Below, piece by piece: positions 1 to 4,617 of a DNA stretch of 7,024 bases. Under the pieces are notes generated by a model. The model was not told where the DNA came from. It ran no database searches and saw only the letters and a list, made by a program, of their open reading frames with translations. Location: the NCBI GenBank assembly GCA_030591195.1, contig JAUVBO010000130.1:1-7024 (forward strand), in the 5' to 3' direction. The stretch's first letter is position 1, and each line of letters opens with the position of its first letter. A program made the position numbers and the translations under genes. Source of the stretch: Pseudomonadota bacterium (GTDB lineage Bacteria; Myxococcota; Polyangia; GCA-2747355; JACKDQ01).

Positions 1-1
1 G

Positions 2-451
2 ACGGTCTCGCGCGAGCTGGACGGTGACAAGCCGCGGGTGGTCCTAGGGCCCGCAGGGGAGGTGGTCCCCGCGGGATGCGTGCCAACCGTCGAGCAGGAC
101 GCGGGGGTGCCCGACGCCGTCGCCGATGACGCGGGGATCGCCAAGCGGGCGGCGGGGGAGGCCTGTGAGATCGACGGCGACTGCGAGGGTGAGCTGTGCC
201 TGACGCAGGTACGGATCGACTCGATCAACCTCCGGGAGATGTACGGCGGGTACTGCAGTCGCACCTGCGATGGCGCGGGGCAGGACTGTGGCGAAGGGCT
301 CTTGTGCAAGGAGTTCCGCGTCGTGAGCCAGGTTGAAGATCGGGTGCACTACTGCATGGTCGAGTGCGATCTTCCCACTGAGTGCCGCGCGGCGGAGGGC
401 TACGAATGCACCCCGGGCGGCCTCTGCTTCCCTGGGGCGGCCCCTCCTTGA
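2..451 (+). CDS. Cysteine-rich secreted/extracytoplasmic protein, 5' partial
   Basis: The frame is open from the first complete codon (position 2) to the TGA at 449-451, so the gene most likely begins left of the window. An in-frame GTG lies at 38, but no signal peptide follows it, and the downstream sequence reads like the interior of an exported protein. An Asp/Ala/Gly/Val-rich low-complexity linker (about 89-160) leads into a Cys-rich part with 12 cysteines between 164 and 427. These include a C-x5-C-x4-C cluster (CEIDGDCEGELC) and two similar modules, each C-x3-C-x(5-6)-C-x(5-7)-C, at 254-307 and 353-409. The even Cys number and spacing suggest disulfides formed outside the cytoplasm. Short Cys modules of this style are common in secreted proteins and lipoproteins of Myxococcota (general knowledge). 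I do not recognise a specific family or function. The stop overlaps the probable start of the next gene, so the two are probably co-expressed. Confidence 0.7.
   Translation, partial: TVSRELDGDKPRVVLGPAGEVVPAGCVPTVEQDAGVPDAVADDAGIAKRAAGEACEIDGDCEGELCLTQVRIDSINLREMYGGYCSRTCDGAGQDCGEGLLCKEFRVVSQVEDRVHYCMVECDLPTECRAAEGYECTPGGLCFPGAAPP
254..409 (+). repeat. Two tandem Cys modules within the secreted protein
   Basis: The two modules run 254-307 (begins YCSRTC) and 353-409 (begins YCMVEC). Both have an aromatic residue before the first Cys, then C-x3-C, a third Cys after 5-6 residues and a fourth after 5-7. They look like diverged copies of one disulfide-bonded unit. This is protein-level similarity read by eye; the DNA copies are not obviously identical. 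Confidence 0.5.
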
Positions 452-1515
452 CGATCGGGCTGGCCGCCGAGCTGGGGTCGTGGCAGCGCCAGCTGCTCCG
501 GCGCTCGCTGGTCCGCGCCAGCTGCGCCGCGGCCCTGCTGACCCTCGCGGGCTGCGATGGGGTCTGGCGCTACGCTGTCAGCGTGGCCCCGGACGCTGGC
601 GCGGTCCCCGGCATCGACGGCGGCGCTGCCGTCCCCCCGGGTGTCGACGCTCCCAGCCCGCCGAGGGGCTGCGCCGAGGGGTGGCTTGGAGGGGCGATCG
701 AGCTGGCGGCGGTCGAGCCAGTGGTCGAGCTGAACAGCTCGGCGGTGGATCATGAGCCCTTCCTCAGCGCCGATGGCCTGACGATCTACTTCGACTCCAA
801 CCGCGCCGGCGGCCTCGGCAGCTTCGACGTCTACCGCGCGGTCCGTGGCTCGCCTGATGAGCCCTTCAGCCCGGCGGAGAACCTCGGCTGGGTCAACACC
901 GCCGAGGCCGAGACCCGGTTCGCCGTGACCGACGACGGCCTGACGGCGTTCCTCTCCGCCGACTGGTCGGGGCCCGGCAGCCTGGGGTACTCGGACATCT
1001 ATCGGGCCACTCGCGCCGCTTCGGCCGGAGCGTTCAGCGAGATGGTGCTGGTCGCGGCGATCAACACCGCCGACCACCACGAGTACGATCCCTACCCCGT
1101 GGGCGACGGCCAACGGATCTACTTCAGTCGCCAGAGCGCCGACGCCGGACCGTCGAACCTGTTCGTCTCCGAGCGCGCCGTCGGTGGCGCCTATCAGCAG
1201 GCGCGGGCCGTGGCGGGGCTCGAGGCGACTGGCGACGGCTTCAAGGATGCCAACCCGGCGGTCGACGCCACCGAGACGGTGCTGCTGTTCAGCTCCAACC
1301 GCCCCGGCGGTGCCGGCGGCACCGACATCTTCGTCAGCACGCGGGCCTTGGCGGCTGGTCCCTTCAGCGCGCCGATCCCGGTCCCGGGGATCAACTCGGC
1401 TGAGGTCGACACGGAGGTCTACCTCAGCCCTGATGCCTGCATGGTCTACTTCGCCTCGAATCGGTCGGGAGCCGCGGGCAGCTACGACATCTATCGCACC
1501 CGGGTCCTACCCTGA
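448..1515 (+). CDS. PD40 (WD40-like) beta-propeller lipoprotein
   Basis: From a TTG at 448 this encodes 355 residues. That start overlaps the upstream stop (TTGA, 448-451), has a weak GGGG at 434-437, and puts a lipoprotein signal at the N-terminus: basic QRQLLRR, a hydrophobic run, then lipobox L-A-G-C with lipidated Cys36. An in-frame GTG at 382 would add 22 residues of non-signal-like sequence inside the upstream gene. A Pro/Asp/Gly/Ala linker (about 37-74) tethers the propeller. Five repeats of PD40 type follow at residues about 105-130, 157-187, 214-242, 268-299 and 323-351. Their shared pattern is 'P-x-hydrophobic-S-x-D-G-x-x-I/V-Y-F-x-S-N-R-x-G-G-x-G-x-x-D-I/V-Y'. The period is 52-57 residues, and the last repeat ends at the C-terminus. 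PD40 domains occur in TolB and in OmpA-associated envelope proteins, usually as binding scaffolds. The ligand here is unknown. Asp at +2 after the lipid Cys may affect membrane sorting. Confidence 0.85.
   Translation: MTIGLAAELGSWQRQLLRRSLVRASCAAALLTLAGCDGVWRYAVSVAPDAGAVPGIDGGAAVPPGVDAPSPPRGCAEGWLGGAIELAAVEPVVELNSSAVDHEPFLSADGLTIYFDSNRAGGLGSFDVYRAVRGSPDEPFSPAENLGWVNTAEAETRFAVTDDGLTAFLSADWSGPGSLGYSDIYRATRAASAGAFSEMVLVAAINTADHHEYDPYPVGDGQRIYFSRQSADAGPSNLFVSERAVGGAYQQARAVAGLEATGDGFKDANPAVDATETVLLFSSNRPGGAGGTDIFVSTRALAAGPFSAPIPVPGINSAEVDTEVYLSPDACMVYFASNRSGAAGSYDIYRTRVLP
760..1500 (+). repeat. Array of five PD40 propeller repeats
   Basis: Five diverged copies lie at about 760-837, 916-1008, 1087-1173, 1249-1344 and 1414-1500. 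Repeats 1, 4 and 5 keep the S/A-S-N-R-x-G core and the D-I/V-Y/F ending. Repeats 2 and 3 are more diverged (LSADWSG and FSRQSAD in place of the SNR core). Strand-rich linkers ending in I/V-N-[ST]-A precede repeats 2, 3 and 5. Confidence 0.75.
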
Positions 1516-1518
1516 GGT

Positions 1519-2160
1519 CTAGCGGAGCAGCTGCAGGTCGATCGTGCGCGCGTGGGCGACCGAGCCATCGCGCAGCTCGACGTCGTAGAGGTCGAGCCGC
1601 AGTCGCTCGAGGTCGAGCAGGGCCCAGCCGGGCTCGCTGGTGTGGCAGAGCGCGCCGGGGTTGATCACCGTCAGGGTGCCGAGGCGCCTCGCCATCCGCA
1701 GGTGGGTGTGGCCACCGACGAGCCAGCGCAGGGCGTGGTCGGCGAGCAGCTCCTGCAGCGCGAGGTTGGCCTCGATCGCGTAGCCGTGGTCGTCGGGAGT
1801 GAGCCGGATCATGTCGTCGCTGCCGATGCCGTGACCGAGCAGCAGCGGGCCCGCGACGGTATCGAGCCGCCGCGTCGGGGGAAGCTGACGCAGGTAGCTG
1901 ACGGCGTCGCCGTCAGCCGCTGGTCCGATCGGCGCGTGTCGAAGCCACCAGCGGTCGTGGTTGCCACGAACCGTGAGCACGTCGTGGTCGGCCAGCAGGC
2001 GGCAACAGGCGATGGCATCCGCGTCGAGCGCGTCCTCGACGATGTCGCCGGTGCAGAGCAGCAAGTCGGCGTGCCCCGCCAGCTGCGCGAGGCAGGCACC
2101 GAGCGGCGCGTGGGCGCCGTGGACATCGCCGATCAAGCCCAGCCGCGCGGGCGCCTTCAC
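1519..2160 (-). CDS. Calcineurin-like metallophosphoesterase (YfcE / Metallophos_2 type)
   Basis: A complete 213-residue protein starting at the GTG at 2160-2158, whose last bases form the TGA stop of pbpC (GTGA overlap). The same frame is open further upstream, but there it runs out of frame through pbpC and carries no phosphoesterase motifs, whereas the fold's first strand begins right after this GTG (ARLGLIGDVHG). All metal-binding motifs are present: D12-x-H14, G38-D39, G66-N67-H68-D69, G109-H110 and G150-H151-T152-H153, followed by NPGA (167-170). These define a binuclear-metal phosphoesterase acting on phosphomonoesters, phosphodiesters or nucleotides; the substrate cannot be read from the sequence. 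There is no signal peptide or membrane segment, so it is probably cytoplasmic, unlike its operon partners. ApaH-like or protein-phosphatase-like activity are alternatives, but the small size best fits the YfcE/MJ0936 group. It is the last gene of the operon and probably translationally coupled to pbpC. Confidence 0.9.
   Translation of the reverse strand: MKAPARLGLIGDVHGAHAPLGACLAQLAGHADLLLCTGDIVEDALDADAIACCRLLADHDVLTVRGNHDRWWLRHAPIGPAADGDAVSYLRQLPPTRRLDTVAGPLLLGHGIGSDDMIRLTPDDHGYAIEANLALQELLADHALRWLVGGHTHLRMARRLGTLTVINPGALCHTSEPGWALLDLERLRLDLYDVELRDGSVAHARTIDLQLLR
2157..2160 (-). promoter_or_regulatory. GTGA stop/start overlap coupling pbpC to phosphoesterase
   Basis: On the minus strand the TGA ending pbpC (2159-2157) shares two bases with the GTG of the phosphoesterase (2160-2158). 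Only a weak purine-rich stretch (GGTGAAG, 2177-2171) precedes it. Termination-reinitiation by the pbpC ribosome is therefore a plausible way of translating the small gene. Confidence 0.6.
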
Positions 2161-4607
2161 TGGACGGAGATCTTCACCGGCCGGCTCCGGGTTCCATCGG
2201 GGAGGGTGGCCTGGACCGTGTGGCGGCCGCGGCTGATCGGCCAGCTCGCGCTGAAGGGGAACGCTGCCCGGGCCACCTGCCGCCCGTCGACCAGCCAGCG
2301 GACCTCGCCGGCCCGACCATCCACCGCCGCCTCGAGCGGCAGGCGCTGGTAGCGGCGCCGGAGGTCGGGATCGACGTAGAACGTGTCGCCGGCGACCGGA
2401 GAGGTGATACGCACCGCTGGACCGGAGACCAGCGTCCGCGGGCGCTCCGAGCGGGTGGCGGGCGGGCGGCAACGCGGGCTGCCTCGGGTTGGCGGCTGCT
2501 CGATGGCGCGGCGGGCAGCCCAGGCGCGGTAGATCGGCGGGTAGACCGTCATCACCCGGCGCTCGATCCCCGGCAGGCTGCAGCGCTCGCCCGCCAGCAG
2601 GTCATTGGTCGTGTCGATCGCTACCTCGCGGTGGAACGTGCACCGTCGCCGAGGCTCGCTGTCGGGGGCGAAACGCTCGTCGATCGCCGCGGGGCAGAGG
2701 GGGCCGACCAGGGCGCCCGAGAGGGGACAGATCCGCGCCGAGACGATCGTTCGGGGTCGGTCAAAGCCGCGATCGTGGCGCGGGTAGCGGCGGGCGGCGG
2801 CGACCATCACCTCGGCCCAGAGCGGCCCGGCGCCGGTGATGCCCGAGACGCGCTGCATCGGCCGGCCGTCGAAGTTGCCGACCCAGACCCCGACGGTGAC
2901 GTCGGGGGTGAACCCCACCGTCCAGTTGTCGCGGAAGTCCTTCGAGGTGCCGGTCTTGACCGCGGCCGGAAAGCCGACCGCGAGCGGCGTGTCGCTGCCG
3001 AAGCCGTCAACCCGGGCCAGCGGATCGGCGAGGATGTCGGCGATCAGGTAGGCGGCCGTGGGAGAGAAGACTCGCCGGGGCGCGGGGCCGGCCGGCAGCT
3101 CGTACCAGCGCCCGTCGGTGCGCTGGACCCGCCGCACCAGGCGCAGGGGCTGGTGCTCGCCGCCCCGGGCCAGGGTTACGTAGGCCTCGACCAGCTGCTG
3201 GAGCGTCACCTCACCGTTGCCGAGGGTCAGCCCGAGCCCGTAGTGGCGGGCGCCCCGCTCGAGCGCCCGCATCCCGGCCTGGCGGAGGTGGGCGAGGAGG
3301 GCGCCGACGCCGACGAAGGCCGCCGCCCGCACCGCGGGGACGTTGTAGGAGCTGGCGAGAGCCACCCGCAGGCGGACCGGGCCGTGGAACTCGCGGTCGT
3401 AGTTGCGGGGCGCATAGTCACCGCGCTCGGTGTTGAAGTGGGCCGGGAGATCCTCGAGCAGCGAAGCCGGCGTCTTGCCCCGCTCGAGCGCCAGGGCGTA
3501 GGTGAAGGGCTTGATCGTCGAGCCGGGCTGCCGCCGAGCGAGGGTGCCGTCGACCTGTCCGTGGTGCCCGCGGTGGAAGAAGTCGGCCGAGCCGACATAG
3601 GCCAGCACCTCGCGGGTGCGGTTGTCGACCACCAGCGCGGCGCCGTTGGTCACCCGCCGATCGGCGAGGCGGGTGATCGTCTGACGAACGGCTGTCTCGA
3701 CCCGTCGCTGGAGCTGGAGATCGATGGTGCTCTGGATCGCCGTCGCGCCCCGGGCCAGGGGATCGGCGAGCAGCCGTTCGACCAGGTGTGGCGCGGCGAA
3801 CGGGCGCTCGAGCTGCTCGAAGTCGATCGGCTGCGCCAGCGCCAGCCGCGCCTGCTCGGCGGTGATCTTGGCGTGGGCGCGCATGATCCCGATCAGGTAG
3901 CGCTGGCGATCGCGCAGGCGCGCGCGGCTGCGGCGCGACCGCAGCGGGCTGTAGGCGCTGGGAGCCCGGGGCAGGGCGGCGAGCAGCGCCGCCTCGGCGA
4001 GGCTGAGGTCCGCCGCGGGCTTGCCGAGGTACCGGCGCGCCGCGGCCTCGGCGCCGAAGGTGCCGTGTCCGTAAGGGGCGCGGTTGAGGTAGTGCCAGAG
4101 GATCTGGGCCTTGTCGAGCTGTCGCTCGAGCCGGTAGGCCAGCGCCGCCTGTCGCAGCTTGCCGACCAGGCCGCGTCGGGTCGCGCTGCCGCCGGGTTGC
4201 TCGAGCAGCCCGACGAGCTGCATCGTCAGCGTCGAGGCCCCGGAGACGACTCGCCCGCGTCCGAGGTTGAGCACCGCGGCGCGCAGGGTCGCCCAGGGAT
4301 CGATGCCGGAGTGCTGGTAGAAACGCCGGTCCTCGGCGGCGATCGTCGCGGCCACCAGGTGGGGCGAGATCCTCGCCAGCGGTACCCAGTGGGCCCGTCC
4401 GTCGTGACGCGAGAGCACCTCTCGCGCGAGGGTGCCGTGGCGGTCGAGGACGCGGGTCGAGGCCACCTCGCGGGGGTCGAGCGCGCCCGGGGGTAGCTCG
4501 ACACCTCGCAGCCAGAAAACCGCGGTCAACGCGACGGCCGCGAGCCCTGCGCTGGCCACCACCGCCAACGGCGGCGTTGCTACCTGAGCTTGCCTCCGGC
4601 TGCCCAC
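2157..4607 (-). CDS. pbpC: Penicillin-binding protein 1C (bifunctional transglycosylase/transpeptidase)
   Basis: A complete 816-residue class A PBP from a GTG at 4607. A short basic N-terminus is followed by one membrane anchor (about residues 12-33), placing the enzyme domains in the periplasm. The GT51 glycosyltransferase domain (about 48-225) has catalytic Glu92 in EDRRFYQHSG, the SGASTLTMQ motif (122-130), and YLNRAPYG (173-180). The transpeptidase domain (about 320-600) has S363-T-I-K366, S420-Y-N422 and K551-T-G-T. A five-Cys segment (627-713, starting CPLSG) leads through a Pro/Arg-rich linker into an Ig-like BiPBP_C domain (about 731-816), which is diagnostic for PBP1C rather than PBP1A/1B. 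In GT motif 3 Gln153 stands where most GT51 enzymes have Glu; from memory E. coli PbpC has Gln there as well. PBP1C polymerises and cross-links glycan strands and is often encoded with A2M. It lies 10 bp after the A2M stop and overlaps the next gene. Confidence 0.96.
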   Translation of the reverse strand: MGSRRQAQVATPPLAVVASAGLAAVALTAVFWLRGVELPPGALDPREVASTRVLDRHGTLAREVLSRHDGRAHWVPLARISPHLVAATIAAEDRRFYQHSGIDPWATLRAAVLNLGRGRVVSGASTLTMQLVGLLEQPGGSATRRGLVGKLRQAALAYRLERQLDKAQILWHYLNRAPYGHGTFGAEAAARRYLGKPAADLSLAEAALLAALPRAPSAYSPLRSRRSRARLRDRQRYLIGIMRAHAKITAEQARLALAQPIDFEQLERPFAAPHLVERLLADPLARGATAIQSTIDLQLQRRVETAVRQTITRLADRRVTNGAALVVDNRTREVLAYVGSADFFHRGHHGQVDGTLARRQPGSTIKPFTYALALERGKTPASLLEDLPAHFNTERGDYAPRNYDREFHGPVRLRVALASSYNVPAVRAAAFVGVGALLAHLRQAGMRALERGARHYGLGLTLGNGEVTLQQLVEAYVTLARGGEHQPLRLVRRVQRTDGRWYELPAGPAPRRVFSPTAAYLIADILADPLARVDGFGSDTPLAVGFPAAVKTGTSKDFRDNWTVGFTPDVTVGVWVGNFDGRPMQRVSGITGAGPLWAEVMVAAARRYPRHDRGFDRPRTIVSARICPLSGALVGPLCPAAIDERFAPDSEPRRRCTFHREVAIDTTNDLLAGERCSLPGIERRVMTVYPPIYRAWAARRAIEQPPTRGSPRCRPPATRSERPRTLVSGPAVRITSPVAGDTFYVDPDLRRRYQRLPLEAAVDGRAGEVRWLVDGRQVARAAFPFSASWPISRGRHTVQATLPDGTRSRPVKISVQ

Positions 4608-4617
4608 TGCCCCTGCC
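4608..4617 (-). promoter_or_regulatory. Purine-rich intergenic spacer, weak RBS for pbpC
   Basis: The 10 bases between the A2M stop (4620-4618) and the pbpC GTG read GGCAGGGGCA on the minus strand. AGGGG (4614-4610) ends only 2 bases before the GTG, closer than usual for a ribosome binding site. Initiation may rely partly on ribosomes finishing the A2M gene. A stronger GGAGG lies just inside pbpC (about 4598-4594), but no start codon stands at normal distance behind it. Confidence 0.35.

Noticed and set aside
382..447. Upstream GTG start at 382 for the lipoprotein
   Set aside because: It would add 22 residues without signal character inside the preceding gene. The TTG at 448 gives a normal lipoprotein signal length and a stop/start overlap.
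400..1113. A 237-codon minus-strand frame opposite the PD40 lipoprotein
   Set aside because: Low-complexity Arg/Gly/Ala/Val composition, no motifs, and the plus strand clearly encodes a lipobox and PD40 repeats.
1498..1505. ACCCGGGT palindrome just before the lipoprotein stop as a terminator stem
   Set aside because: Only 8 bp with no loop and no T tract, inside coding sequence; not credible as an intrinsic terminator.
2161..2472. N-terminal extension of the phosphoesterase to 2472
   Set aside because: The added sequence is a Pro/Arg/Gly-rich out-of-frame reading of the BiPBP_C end of pbpC. The phosphoesterase fold begins right after the GTG at 2160.
2220..4496. A 758-codon open frame on the plus strand opposite pbpC
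   Set aside because: It lies wholly antisense to a gene with complete PBP1C motifs. Its predicted protein is Arg/Gly/Ala-rich without recognisable motifs. Long antisense frames are expected from third-position GC bias in such genomes.
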